Made by a program: the position numbers and the translations under genes. Shown here piece after piece: positions 39,326 through 48,058 of a stretch of 64,000 nucleotides of DNA; positions within the stretch are counted from its first letter, which is position 1; each line of letters begins with the position of its first letter. The notes under the pieces are model-generated. The model saw only the letters and a list, made by a program, of their open reading frames with translations, ran no database searches and was not told where the DNA came from. Source of the stretch: CAYZRY01 sp964481005 (GTDB taxonomy: Bacteria; Bacillota_I; Bacilli_A; RF39; UBA660); NCBI GenBank assembly GCA_964481005.1, contig CAYZRY010000002.1:23282-87281 (forward strand). Direction: 5' to 3'.

Positions 39326-40516
39326 ATGGAAAAGTTAAAAATAAAATTAGTTGAAGAACAATTTAGTGATAAAAATGACAAATTCGATCAAGGTGATGCT
39401 CTAGCTTTATCAGGAAGAATAGCTGGAGTTTGTTATGACAAAGAAGGATATTCGCACATTAAAAATGAGGATTATAAAAAAACTGAGAGGCGAATTGATA
39501 TGACCTTAGATAGTGGTCATCACAGTGTTTATGATCATGTTAATGTCAGATTAGAAATTCAAAATATCCCTAAAATGTTAGCAATGGTTATAAATAACGA
39601 AAAACAGTATGCCACTAGTGAAAAATCATCTAGATATACCGAAATAAACAATAAATATAACGATTCAGTTAGTGCTAAAGAAGAAGAGTTATACAACAAA
39701 TGGAAACAAATTATTGCAGTAAAAATTAAAGAAAATTATCCAGATTTCAGCGATATAAAAGTAAATAAACTAGCTCAAGAAAATGCTAGATATATGGTTT
39801 CTGTTTTTGTACCAACACAGATGGTATATACGACATCATTAAGACAAATTAACACATTGGCAATGATGATGGATGAATATATAGAAAACAATAATGGACA
39901 TTATTTTGAAAGCAAGCTTTCTAAAGCAATGAATGCCCTTATTTTAGAACTAGAAGATAATAATTTGCTAGTTCCAGGGTTATTAACAAACGAAAAAAAT
40001 CGTTCATTATCACTATTTGCTGATCCAAGTATCGAAGATGAAGAGATATTTTCACATATTTATTCAGTTAACTATGATGCATCATTTGCACAATTGGCGC
40101 AGGCTCAAAGACATAGAACACTAGATTATCAAATGAATAGAACGGAGGATAAAACATATTTTATTCCACCAATTATTCAAGATGATCCACTTTTAATAAG
40201 TGAATGGGTCAATGATTTGGAGAGTGTCGCTCATTTGGTTCCACAGGCTGAAATGGTTAGAGTAACAGAATCAGGCACATATGATAACTTTATTTTAAAA
40301 GCAAAAGAAAGACTATGTACTTATGCTCAACTTGAAATTGCTATGCAAACAAAAGATACACTTCAAAAATATAGAGACGGGCTAGAAGCTAAAAAACATT
40401 ATCTAGCTGACGATATAGCAAAATATGATCGTGGAGCTAGATGTAGTTTCCCTGATTATAAATGTACAAATGATTGTGGTTTTGCCGAAGGTAAAAAACT
40501 TATCAGAAAAATATAA
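39326..40516 (+). CDS. Two-domain ThyX-like FAD-dependent thymidylate synthase
   Basis: 396 residues, against about 220-250 for a normal ThyX. The N-terminal half carries GHHSVYDH (residues 64-71) and SEKSSRY (98-104), like the HxSxxEH and NExSxRY parts of ThyX, but lacks the RHR triad. The C-terminal half carries AQAQRHRTLDYQM (RHR at 262-264) but lacks the SxRY part. ThyX makes dTMP with FAD, NADPH and methylene-tetrahydrofolate. A Cys-rich tail (CSFPDYKCTNDC) is odd. AGGAGGG precedes the ATG. The fold assignment is by motif, so activity is inferred. Confidence 0.75.
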   Translation: MEKLKIKLVEEQFSDKNDKFDQGDALALSGRIAGVCYDKEGYSHIKNEDYKKTERRIDMTLDSGHHSVYDHVNVRLEIQNIPKMLAMVINNEKQYATSEKSSRYTEINNKYNDSVSAKEEELYNKWKQIIAVKIKENYPDFSDIKVNKLAQENARYMVSVFVPTQMVYTTSLRQINTLAMMMDEYIENNNGHYFESKLSKAMNALILELEDNNLLVPGLLTNEKNRSLSLFADPSIEDEEIFSHIYSVNYDASFAQLAQAQRHRTLDYQMNRTEDKTYFIPPIIQDDPLLISEWVNDLESVAHLVPQAEMVRVTESGTYDNFILKAKERLCTYAQLEIAMQTKDTLQKYRDGLEAKKHYLADDIAKYDRGARCSFPDYKCTNDCGFAEGKKLIRKI

Positions 40517-40546
40517 GTAATTAGTAAATACTAATTACTTTTTTGT
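40515..40546 (+). terminator. Terminator of the thyX-like gene
   Basis: AAGTAATTAGT/ACTAATTACTT stem of 11 bp with a 4-nt loop, then a run of U. The stop codon sits in the stem base. Confidence 0.9.
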
Positions 40547-40555
40547 GATTAAAAT

Positions 40556-40584
40556 ATGACTAATGAATAAAAATATAGTATAAT
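40556..40584 (+). promoter_or_regulatory. Promoter of gdpP-rplI-dnaB
   Basis: ATGACT (40556-40561), 17 bp, TATAAT (40579-40584). Confidence 0.6.
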
Positions 40585-40610
40585 GGATTTATCCAAGAAA
40601 GGAAGAAATT

Positions 40611-41585
40611 ATGAGTTTTGAAGCAAAATTAGGACTAATTAACGAATATATTGATAGAAGCAAGACCATATACATAATGATGCATTCAGATAGTGACTTG
40701 GATGCAATCGGTTCAGCCATTGGTTTAGCAGAACACTTTAAGCGTAAACATAAAGAATGTTTTATCATAAATGATGATAAACGCATGGAAAGTGGTGTTC
40801 GTAAGGTATATAACACTTTTAAAACTAAATATAACTTTGTCAGAAGCGTGGGATTAATAACTAAAATAACTAGTGATGATTTACTCGTAGTGGTAGATAC
40901 AAGCAATCCTAAACTTATCGACAATATCGAACTGATGGAAAAATTTAAAACTGTTATCAATATTGATCATCACGATACAAGCAAGAAAGTTATCGAAGCT
41001 GATTTAAGTATCATCGATGATTTTGCTTCTAGTACAAGTGAAATGATTGTTCACTATATTAGCAGAGACAAAAATGAAGTAGTTAGTCCAGAAGTAGCAA
41101 CAGTCCTTTTAGCGGGAATAGTATTAGATACTAATGGTTACTCAATTAAGACTACTGAAAGAACTTTTGTTTCTTCGGCATATCTAATGAAATGTGGAGC
41201 TGACAACAAAGAAGTACAGTATCTACTTAAACAAGATTTAAAAGAATATATGCAGCGTCAGAAAGTCATCAATAGTGTTAAAAACATAAATGGCATAGCT
41301 GTTTCAAAAGGATTGCAAAAAATCATTTATCGACGTGAAGACTTAGCAAAGATTGCTGATAGTTTGTTGTTCTTCAATAACATAAAAGCATCTTTTGTCG
41401 TTGGAAAAGTATCAAAAGAAGAAGTTGGTATAAGTGCTAGATCATATGGAGAAGTAAATGTTGGAAAACTACTTCAAAGTTTTGGTGGTGGCGGTGATGA
41501 AGAAGGTGCTGCAGCACGTATAACAAATACAAGTGTCGAAGAGACATATAGAAGGTTATTAGAAAAATTAAAAGAAATCGGGTGA
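40611..41585 (+). CDS. gdpP: DHH/DHHA1 phosphodiesterase, catalytic half of GdpP
   Basis: 324 residues matching only the C-terminal DHH-DHHA1 part of GdpP (about 660 aa), the c-di-AMP phosphodiesterase. Motifs: HSDSDLDAIGSAIGL (25-39), VVVDTSNP, the DHH at 119-121 and LAGIVLDTNGYSIKTTERTF. The transmembrane, PAS-like and GGDEF parts are absent. The DHHA1 motif usually reads GGGH; here it is GGGGDEEGAA, with His replaced by Asp. The gdpP-rplI-dnaB order is as in B. subtilis, which supports this identity over NrnA. Substrate may differ (c-di-AMP or pApA). Confidence 0.85.
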   Translation: MSFEAKLGLINEYIDRSKTIYIMMHSDSDLDAIGSAIGLAEHFKRKHKECFIINDDKRMESGVRKVYNTFKTKYNFVRSVGLITKITSDDLLVVVDTSNPKLIDNIELMEKFKTVINIDHHDTSKKVIEADLSIIDDFASSTSEMIVHYISRDKNEVVSPEVATVLLAGIVLDTNGYSIKTTERTFVSSAYLMKCGADNKEVQYLLKQDLKEYMQRQKVINSVKNINGIAVSKGLQKIIYRREDLAKIADSLLFFNNIKASFVVGKVSKEEVGISARSYGEVNVGKLLQSFGGGGDEEGAAARITNTSVEETYRRLLEKLKEIG

Positions 41586-41589
41586 TAAG

Positions 41590-42030
41590 ATGAAAGTTAT
41601 TTTTCTTAAAGATATGAAGGGTCAGGGTAGAAAAGGTGACATTAAAGAAGTTGCCGATGGTTATGCCCAAAACTTTTTGATAAAAAAAGGTATAGCAGAG
41701 AAATTGACTAATGAATCATATGCTAAATATGAAAGATTAAAACAACAAGATGCAGTAAGTGAAAGCTTACATCGTCAAGATGCTGAAAAAATGAAAAAAC
41801 AAATCGAAGCATTATCTTTAGTTTTTAAAGTTAAAACTGGAGCTAATGATAAAGTTTTTGGTTCGATAAGTAGCAAACAAATTAAAGAAGAACTTGATAA
41901 AGAAAGTATCGAAATAGATAAAAAGCACATTAAAATCCAAGAAGCAATTAGCTCACTTGGAATGCATGAAGTAGTAATAGAGCTATATAGTGATATAATA
42001 GCTAAACTCAAGATAAAACTTGAAAAGTAG
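41590..42030 (+). CDS. rplI: 50S ribosomal protein L9
   Basis: Elongated protein reaching from the 50S stalk base. It has 146 residues. The N-terminal domain MKVIFLKDMKGQGRKGDIKEV and YAQNFLIKKGIA is followed by the long connecting helix and the C-terminal domain with GANDKVFGSIS. It sits 4 bp after gdpP and 7 bp before dnaB. Confidence 0.97.
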   Translation: MKVIFLKDMKGQGRKGDIKEVADGYAQNFLIKKGIAEKLTNESYAKYERLKQQDAVSESLHRQDAEKMKKQIEALSLVFKVKTGANDKVFGSISSKQIKEELDKESIEIDKKHIKIQEAISSLGMHEVVIELYSDIIAKLKIKLEK

Positions 42031-42037
42031 GAGGAGT

Positions 42038-43393
42038 ATGGCACTAAAGAGCATACCAAACAATATTGAAGCCGAAAAGTCAGTGCTCGGAGCGATGTTT
42101 ATATCGAACTCAGCATTACAGAAGGCTTGTGAAGTATTAAATAAAGAATCATTCTACATGAATAGTCATGCAGTTATTTTTGATGTTCTTAAAAATATGT
42201 ATGAAGCTAATGTTCCTATCGATGCAACAACAGTTACAACTAATTTAAAAAATGCTGGAACACTTAAAGAAGCTGGTGGTGTAGAATATTTAACTGAAGT
42301 GTTAGACTCAGTTCCAACGGCTGCTAACGTCGATCAGTATATGAAAGATGTTGAATCAGCAGCGTTACTAAGAAGATTAATTGAAGTATCAACTGATATT
42401 ACAACATCGGCATATGACCAGTCATTAGATGTTGCTGATACTCTCGATGAAGCAGAACGTAAAATATTATCAGTAGTTAAAAATCGTCGTGCTAGTGAAT
42501 TTAGAACTATTCAAGAAGTATTAACTTCAGCTCAAAAGAATCTAGAACAACTTTCTAAAACTAAGGGCGATGTTACGGGTCTTGCAACTGGATGGGTCGA
42601 TATTGATCGATTAACTTCTGGTTTGCAGCCAAAAACATTAGTTATAGTTGCTGCTCGTCCAGCCATGGGTAAAAGTGCCTGGGCACTTAATCTTGCTACT
42701 AGTGTAGCAATTAACAGTAAAAAAACAGTTGCCCTATTCAACCTTGAAATGGGAGCTGAACAGTTAGCTAATCGTATGATTTCATCACTTGGACAAGTAG
42801 ATGGATCTAAAGTTGGAACAGGTAACCTTCTCAATGAGGACTGGAAACGTGTTTATGAGGCAATCAGTCAGCTTTCTGATACAAATATATATATGGATGA
42901 TACTCCAGGTATAACAATTGGAGAAATCAAATCTAAATGTCGTCGTTTAGCAAGTAGTGACGAAGGTTTATCACTTGTCATAATCGACTACTTACAGTTA
43001 ATATCAAGTTCAACTAACTATGGATCTAACCGTCAGCAAGAGGTCTCAGATATTTCGAGAGCACTTAAGATCATGGCAGTTGAATTAAATATTCCAGTCG
43101 TTGCATTAGCACAGTTATCAAGATCAGTTGATGCCCGTGAAAACAAACGACCACTTATGAGTGATCTGCGTGAATCAGGTTCGATTGAGCAAGATGCCGA
43201 TATCGTTGCCTTCTTATATCGTGATGATTACTATAACCGTGAAAAAGCTACAAGCGATAATCAAAGTCATAGTGAATTTATACTCTCTAAACATCGTAAT
43301 GGGCCAAATGGAACAGTCGATCTATTATTTAAGAGAAACACTTCGACTTTCTTAAGTATGAAGAAATCAGATACAGGTGATAACCGTGAATAA
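42038..43393 (+). CDS. dnaB: Replicative DNA helicase (DnaB family)
   Basis: Hexameric helicase at the fork, called DnaC in B. subtilis. It has 451 residues from ATG42038 (AGGAGGAG upstream). The N-terminal collar has PNNIEAEKSVLGAMF. The RecA-like domain has Walker A RPAMGKSAWALNLA, VIIDYLQLIS and DLRESGSIEQDADIVAFLYR. It overlaps the M23 gene by 8 bp. Confidence 0.97.
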   Translation: MALKSIPNNIEAEKSVLGAMFISNSALQKACEVLNKESFYMNSHAVIFDVLKNMYEANVPIDATTVTTNLKNAGTLKEAGGVEYLTEVLDSVPTAANVDQYMKDVESAALLRRLIEVSTDITTSAYDQSLDVADTLDEAERKILSVVKNRRASEFRTIQEVLTSAQKNLEQLSKTKGDVTGLATGWVDIDRLTSGLQPKTLVIVAARPAMGKSAWALNLATSVAINSKKTVALFNLEMGAEQLANRMISSLGQVDGSKVGTGNLLNEDWKRVYEAISQLSDTNIYMDDTPGITIGEIKSKCRRLASSDEGLSLVIIDYLQLISSSTNYGSNRQQEVSDISRALKIMAVELNIPVVALAQLSRSVDARENKRPLMSDLRESGSIEQDADIVAFLYRDDYYNREKATSDNQSHSEFILSKHRNGPNGTVDLLFKRNTSTFLSMKKSDTGDNRE

Positions 43394-44849
43394 AAAAGTA
43401 ATATTTCTTACAATAATTGCACTACTAGTTAGTAGTACAATCTTTGTTTTTTCAACAAAGAAATTCAATGATCCAATTTCTGTTTATAAAGTTTATTTGG
43501 ATGGAAAAGAAATTGGAAACATAACGTCTAAAAAAGCACTTGAAGACTATATCGATAAGTCACAAGCTGAACTTAAAGAGATGTATAATGTCGATAATGT
43601 TTTTATGCCTAACAACTTGCATATTAAAAGAGACACAACATATTTTAACAAAGTAGATGCAGTCAAAGATGTATATGAAAAAATTAGAGATCTATCACCC
43701 TTTACTATCGATGGATACGAGATACAAATTAAGGGTATTAAACGTATGACAGAACAAGGTGAGGTTACTGGTGAAACTAAAAAAATATATACAATTCAAG
43801 AAGATACATTTGATGAAGCTCTTAAAAAGACCGTTTCAGCTTTTGTTTCTAACGATGAATATGAAAAATATATAACTGGTACTCAAAAAGAAATTAAAGA
43901 CTATGGACGAAGAATCGACAGTCTTAAGATATTAAATGCTATAACTATTAAAAAGAGTAAAGTATCTACCGAAGAAAAAATATTTATGGATTCAAGTGAA
44001 TTATCACAATATTTATTATTTGGTTCAGAAGATGCTACTAAAGATTACTATGTCGAAGCCGGAGATAATATTCAGGAAGTATCATTTAATAACAAATTAT
44101 CAGTCGAAGAGTTTATGATAGCAAACCCTAGCATTACTAGTGCTGATAATTTACTTTATCCTGGACAAAAGGTCAGTGTTGCCATCATCAATCCAGTTTT
44201 TACACTTGAACAAAACGATTATGTAGTTGAAAGACAGACCAAAGGATTTGATACAGTTATCGAAAAAGATCCTAGCTTAGCCGAAGGTGTTCAAAGAGTT
44301 AAACAAAATGGTGTTAATGGTATTTCTAAAGTTACATCTAACTACCGTTATGTAAATGGACAACTTGATGGATTTATTAAAATAAATGAAGAACAAATAT
44401 CAGCCCCAATTGCAAAAATTGTTGTCCAAGGGACAAAATATATACCTAACGTTGGTAACTTGGGAATGTGGGCTTGGCCAACAGCGCAACCTTACATAAT
44501 TACATCACCATATGCATGGCGCTGGGGAAAACTCCACGAAGCAATCGATATTGCTGGTCCAGGTCAGGGATCACCAATATATGCAGCTAACAATGGTAAC
44601 GTTGTTGAAAGCGGTCAAAGATGGCCAGATGGTAAATACATATTGATTGACCACAATAACGGCTTCTTTACAATTTACGCCCATTTGAATTCTAATTACA
44701 CATCTGTTGGACAAACAGTTGCAATGGGTGAAAAGATAGGAACAATGGGAAGAACCGGTTTTGCTACCGGAGTTCACTTACACTTTGGAACTTACCGAGG
44801 TTACCCTTTTCGTGGTGGTAGATCATTTAACCCATTGACACTGTACTAA
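43386..44849 (+). CDS. Membrane-anchored LysM-G5-M23 peptidoglycan hydrolase
   Basis: 487 residues from GTG43386 (AGGTGA upstream; a GTG three codons earlier is less likely). An N-terminal helix (VIFLTIIALLVSSTIFVF) anchors it. A LysM motif is at about residues 235-275 (LSVEEFMIANPSI, LLYPGQKVSV). A G5 domain follows (VERQTKGFDTVIEKDPSL to FIKINEEQISAPI). The M23 peptidase has zinc ligands in LHEAIDIAG, YAHL and HLHFG. It probably cleaves cross-links in the wall. It sits where walR/K/H/I lie in B. subtilis. Confidence 0.9.
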   Translation: MNKKVIFLTIIALLVSSTIFVFSTKKFNDPISVYKVYLDGKEIGNITSKKALEDYIDKSQAELKEMYNVDNVFMPNNLHIKRDTTYFNKVDAVKDVYEKIRDLSPFTIDGYEIQIKGIKRMTEQGEVTGETKKIYTIQEDTFDEALKKTVSAFVSNDEYEKYITGTQKEIKDYGRRIDSLKILNAITIKKSKVSTEEKIFMDSSELSQYLLFGSEDATKDYYVEAGDNIQEVSFNNKLSVEEFMIANPSITSADNLLYPGQKVSVAIINPVFTLEQNDYVVERQTKGFDTVIEKDPSLAEGVQRVKQNGVNGISKVTSNYRYVNGQLDGFIKINEEQISAPIAKIVVQGTKYIPNVGNLGMWAWPTAQPYIITSPYAWRWGKLHEAIDIAGPGQGSPIYAANNGNVVESGQRWPDGKYILIDHNNGFFTIYAHLNSNYTSVGQTVAMGEKIGTMGRTGFATGVHLHFGTYRGYPFRGGRSFNPLTLY

Positions 44850-45619
44850 TGAAAGTTCAAATATTAGCGAGTGGATCTAAGGGAAACTCTACACTTATTG
44901 AAACAGATAACGCTAAAATACTTATCGATTTGGGACTGAATTATCGTCAAATTAAAACAAGACTTGAACAAGTTGGTGTAACACCTTTTGAAATAGATGC
45001 AGTAATAATAACGCACACTCATCATGACCATACTAATGGACTTGCTTCATTTGTTACTAAAACAGGTGTTAAAGTCTATACAATAAATAAAAGCTATCCA
45101 GAAATTAATAGAATCATTGACAATGAAAACATTGAGATAATCAATGGTTCTTTTAATCTTGGTAATTTGAATATAACAGCCTTTAATCTATCACACGATG
45201 TTCCGGTAATTGGTCTTCTTATTAATGATCAGCACGCTGAGCTAGTCTACATGACTGATACTGGTTATATCAATAAAAAATATAACGATTTACTAGCAAA
45301 TAAAGATATATACATTATCGAAAGTAATTATGATGAAGAAATGCTATTAAATGGTCCATATCCACAACTACTTAAACAAAGGGTAATTGGTGATAGCGGA
45401 CATATCTCTAATAAAGATAGTGCTAAATTCTTGAAAAAGGTAATTGGCGATCGAACTAAATATATCTTTTTAGCTCATATTAGTGAAAATAATAACACTC
45501 CTGCTTTAGCACATGGAACAGTATCTAATATAATTGAAGAAACAAACTTTAACTTGGATAATCTATTTGTCGCCAATCAGCATGAAATTTCTATTCAGGT
45601 GGAGGTATTAAATGATTAG
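44849..45619 (+). CDS. walJ: Metallo-beta-lactamase-fold hydrolase WalJ/YycJ
   Basis: 256 residues. The N-terminus MKVQILASGSKGNSTLIETD and the metal motif ITHTHHDHTNGL at about residues 57-68 are those of the YycJ/WalJ family, a putative nuclease linked to coordination of replication and division. Further His ligands are in FNLSHDVPVIGL and HGTVS. It starts at the preceding stop (TAATG) and overlaps rlmH by 8 bp. Confidence 0.92.
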   Translation: MKVQILASGSKGNSTLIETDNAKILIDLGLNYRQIKTRLEQVGVTPFEIDAVIITHTHHDHTNGLASFVTKTGVKVYTINKSYPEINRIIDNENIEIINGSFNLGNLNITAFNLSHDVPVIGLLINDQHAELVYMTDTGYINKKYNDLLANKDIYIIESNYDEEMLLNGPYPQLLKQRVIGDSGHISNKDSAKFLKKVIGDRTKYIFLAHISENNNTPALAHGTVSNIIEETNFNLDNLFVANQHEISIQVEVLND

Positions 45620-46067
45620 AATAATAGCGTTGGGTAAAATTAAAGAGAAATTTTATCAAGAAGCAATTAATGAATATTTAAAGAGATTACAAAAATATAA
45701 TAAAATAGAAATAATTGAACTCAAAGATGAAAACAGATTAACTGATGAAGAGAATATTAATTTTGAAGGTAAATCGATCCTTGCTAAAATAAGTGATAAA
45801 GATTATGTGATTGCCCTCGATTTAAAGGGAGACGAATTAACATCCGAAGGGCTAGCATCAAAGGTAGCTAAACTAGAGTTGGAATCTAAAAAAATAACTA
45901 TTATTATTGGTGGTAGCTGTGGTCTTAGTAACGATGTTATCCTGCGAGCAGATGAAGTAATCTCGTTTTCAAAGCTTACCTTTCCTCATCAACTGTTCAG
46001 AGTAATAGTTCTCGAACAGATATATCGTGCATATAAAATAAATAATAACGAAACATATCATAAGTAG
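45612..46067 (+). CDS. rlmH: 23S rRNA (pseudouridine1915-N3)-methyltransferase RlmH
   Basis: SPOUT methyltransferase acting on Psi1915 of helix 69. It has 151 residues. It starts MIRIIALGKIKEKFYQEAINEY; the knot has IIIGGSCGLSNDVILRAD and FSKLTFPHQLFRVIVLEQIYRAYKI, and it ends YHK. GGTGGAGG precedes it within walJ. The walJ-rlmH pair is conserved. Confidence 0.97.
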   Translation: MIRIIALGKIKEKFYQEAINEYLKRLQKYNKIEIIELKDENRLTDEENINFEGKSILAKISDKDYVIALDLKGDELTSEGLASKVAKLELESKKITIIIGGSCGLSNDVILRADEVISFSKLTFPHQLFRVIVLEQIYRAYKINNNETYHK

Positions 46068-46075
46068 GTGATAAA

Positions 46076-46738
46076 ATGTTTAATAATGATTGGGATAAAA
46101 TACTTAGTAGTGAAATAAAAAGTGAATATTTCATTGAAATACTTAATTATCTTCAAGCTGAATATCAAAAAAAGACTATATATCCCCCTAAAGAAGAGAT
46201 ATTTAAAGCTTTTGAACTTTGTAGTTTTGATAATGTTAAAGTTGTTATTTTAGGACAAGATCCATATCATGGACCAAATCAAGCCGAGGGTCTATCATTT
46301 TCTGTTAAAAATGACGTTAAACAGCCACCATCACTTAAAAATATATTTAAAGAACTAAGTGATGACTTATCTATTCCTGTGCCGCAAACTAGCAGTTTAG
46401 TTCCTTGGGCAAAAGAGGGAGTCCTTTTATTAAATGCAGTATTAACTGTCGAAAAAGATAAACCTGCTTCTCACAAAAATCTTGGTTGGAACAAATTCAC
46501 TGACTATGTAATTAAAAAGATTTCAGATGAAAAGGAAAATGTTGTCTTTATTCTTTGGGGAAACTTTGCCAAAGAAAAAGAAGGGTTGATTGATTCAGCT
46601 AAACACTACATAATTAAATCAGTTCACCCATCACCTTTTTCTGCAAGAGGCGGTTTCTTTGGATCAAAACCATTTTCAAAAACAAACGATTATTTAAAAA
46701 GACATAACATTGCTCCAATAAACTGGAAAATAAAATAA
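46076..46738 (+). CDS. ung: Uracil-DNA glycosylase
   Basis: Family 1 UDG, excising uracil from DNA. It has 220 residues. The water-activating loop is VVILGQDPYHGPNQAEGLSFSV with the catalytic Asp; the leucine loop region is HPSPFSARGGFFGSKPFSKTN. It lies 8 bp after rlmH with TAGGTGA upstream. A hairpin terminator starts at its stop codon. Confidence 0.98.
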   Translation: MFNNDWDKILSSEIKSEYFIEILNYLQAEYQKKTIYPPKEEIFKAFELCSFDNVKVVILGQDPYHGPNQAEGLSFSVKNDVKQPPSLKNIFKELSDDLSIPVPQTSSLVPWAKEGVLLLNAVLTVEKDKPASHKNLGWNKFTDYVIKKISDEKENVVFILWGNFAKEKEGLIDSAKHYIIKSVHPSPFSARGGFFGSKPFSKTNDYLKRHNIAPINWKIK

Positions 46739-46766
46739 ATGTGCTAAGAACTTAGCACATTTTTCT
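46739..46766. terminator. Terminator shared by ung and the opposing gene
   Basis: ATGTGCTAAG/CTTAGCACAT, 10-bp stem with a 2-nt loop (46739-46760) and U run on the plus side. On the minus side the tail is A/U-rich but weaker. The opposing gene stops inside the hairpin. Confidence 0.85.
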
Positions 46767-47295
46767 TTTTCTTTTTATCCATAATTTTAAAGAATTCTTC
46801 TTTTTGGAAACTGTACAGATATTTATAATCATAGTTTCTTTTTCGCGATATAAAGTTAGTTGGAAATCTATCTATCATCTTGTTAAATATCTTTCCGTTA
46901 TCGTTATAAAAAATCTTACTTCCTTCAAGTTCTATTTCATTAGTTTCCAGATCAATTAAATTTTTCGCAGTTTCTTCATCTGGTACAAAACTCTTGTTCA
47001 TAATTAAGTATTCTTTTAGTGAACTGTATAGATCAGTTAACTCTCTATCTAGTTTAAAACTGTCAAAGTCATTTTTCTTTAAAAAACTTATTCCTGAGAA
47101 GACTTTATTCTTGTTTATTTCATTAATATGAGTACATACTTCGTGTAAAAGGTCACTTTTTATATTTAAAAAATTATCGATGTTTTCCTCACCTTCGATT
47201 ATTTTGATAGTCAATCCATCGAATCTTGCAAAAGCATTCTTAAAGTATAAAAAAGCCAAGAGTAAAAGTATTAGTATTAAGTAAATTATCCACAT
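46744..47295 (-). CDS. Membrane-anchored LemA-like protein (tentative)
   Basis: 183 residues from ATG47295, chosen for GAGAGGTG upstream. It starts with one strong helix (MWIIYLILILLLLAFLYF), followed by a soluble, mostly helical part. The first 60 residues (LTIKIIEGEENIDNFLNIKSDLLHEV) recall the LemA layout of one N-terminal helix then a helix with ENID...LL. The match is weak and the rest does not help. It ends in a Lys run. It is one of only two minus-strand genes right of oriC. Confidence 0.55.
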   Translation of the reverse strand: MWIIYLILILLLLAFLYFKNAFARFDGLTIKIIEGEENIDNFLNIKSDLLHEVCTHINEINKNKVFSGISFLKKNDFDSFKLDRELTDLYSSLKEYLIMNKSFVPDEETAKNLIDLETNEIELEGSKIFYNDNGKIFNKMIDRFPTNFISRKRNYDYKYLYSFQKEEFFKIMDKKKKKNVLSS

Positions 47296-47320
47296 GATTA
47301 AACACCTCTCTATTAAGGAA

Positions 47321-47349
47321 ATTATATCAAATCTTATTAAATTGTACAA
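47321..47349 (-). promoter_or_regulatory. Promoter of the LemA-like gene
   Basis: Minus-strand TTGTAC (47344-47349), 17 bp, TATAAT (47321-47326) with TGA before the -10. Confidence 0.7.
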
Positions 47350-47397
47350 TCTAGAAATGTAAACTTGAGTATTAATGATTAATACCTATCAAATTAG

Positions 47398-47406
47398 TGT
47401 TATAAT
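47398..47406 (+). promoter_or_regulatory. Extended -10 promoter of pduL
   Basis: TGTTATAAT with TATAAT at 47401-47406, 17 bp ahead of the start codon. Confidence 0.6.
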
Positions 47407-47422
47407 TATAATAGGTGATATT

Positions 47423-47986
47423 ATGAGAATAAGAGTAGGGGTTTCAAATAGACATCTTCATCTGACAGAAGCAGATTTTAAAGAGCTTTTTGGAAATGAG
47501 GCTAGTCTTGAAATAGATAAAGCAATCAATCAGCCGGGGCAATTTGCTTCGTCTAGTAGAGTTGATGTAGCTGGTCCCAAAGGAACGCTTAAGGGTCTTA
47601 GAGTTTTAGGACCACTTCGCAAGTACACACAGGTTGAACTAAGTCAAACAGATTGCCGAACAATCGGGATTACAGCTCCGGTTAGAAGATCGGGAGATCT
47701 AGCTGATGCAAGCGAAATAGAAATTATTGGACCGAGAGCTACGATTAAAAGAAAAGCAGCTATTATCGCCAATAGGCATATTCATATAGATAGGGAAACT
47801 ATCGATAAATACGGTTTAAATCTAGTTACCAAAGTTTCATTAAAAGTAGGTGGAGAAAAACCAACTATTTTGCAAGATGTCTTCCTAAAAGAAGAGAATC
47901 CTTCATACTTTGAAGTACATCTAGATACTGATGATGCCAATGCTTGTCAAATAAAAAATGGCGATGAAGTAGAAATAATAATATAG
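47423..47986 (+). CDS. pduL: PduL-type phosphate acyltransferase
   Basis: Transfers acetyl or propionyl between CoA and phosphate, giving acyl-phosphate for ATP synthesis by a kinase. It has 187 residues from ATG47423 (AGGTGA upstream). Two PduL repeats carry zinc-ligand pairs, GVSNRHLHLT and IIANRHIHID. Other family stretches are QPGQFASSSRVDVAGPKG and LRVLGPLRKYTQVELSQTD. There is no microcompartment targeting extension or pdu neighbour, so it probably serves as the housekeeping phosphotransacetylase. Confidence 0.92.
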   Translation: MRIRVGVSNRHLHLTEADFKELFGNEASLEIDKAINQPGQFASSSRVDVAGPKGTLKGLRVLGPLRKYTQVELSQTDCRTIGITAPVRRSGDLADASEIEIIGPRATIKRKAAIIANRHIHIDRETIDKYGLNLVTKVSLKVGGEKPTILQDVFLKEENPSYFEVHLDTDDANACQIKNGDEVEIII

Positions 47987-48007
47987 AGTGTAAACTCTAT
48001 TTTTTAT
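47984..48007 (+). terminator. Terminator of pduL
   Basis: TAGAGT/ACTCTA stem (47984-47999), 4-nt loop, U run to 48006. The stop codon is at the base of the stem. Confidence 0.85.
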
Positions 48008-48026
48008 TTAAAAAAATGCATAGCTA

Positions 48027-48035
48027 TGCTATAAT
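48027..48035 (+). promoter_or_regulatory. Extended -10 promoter of DUF1934-argS
   Basis: TGCTATAAT with TATAAT at 48030-48035, about 24 bp ahead of the start codon. Confidence 0.65.
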
Positions 48036-48058
48036 GCAAATATCGATTGGGGGCAAGT

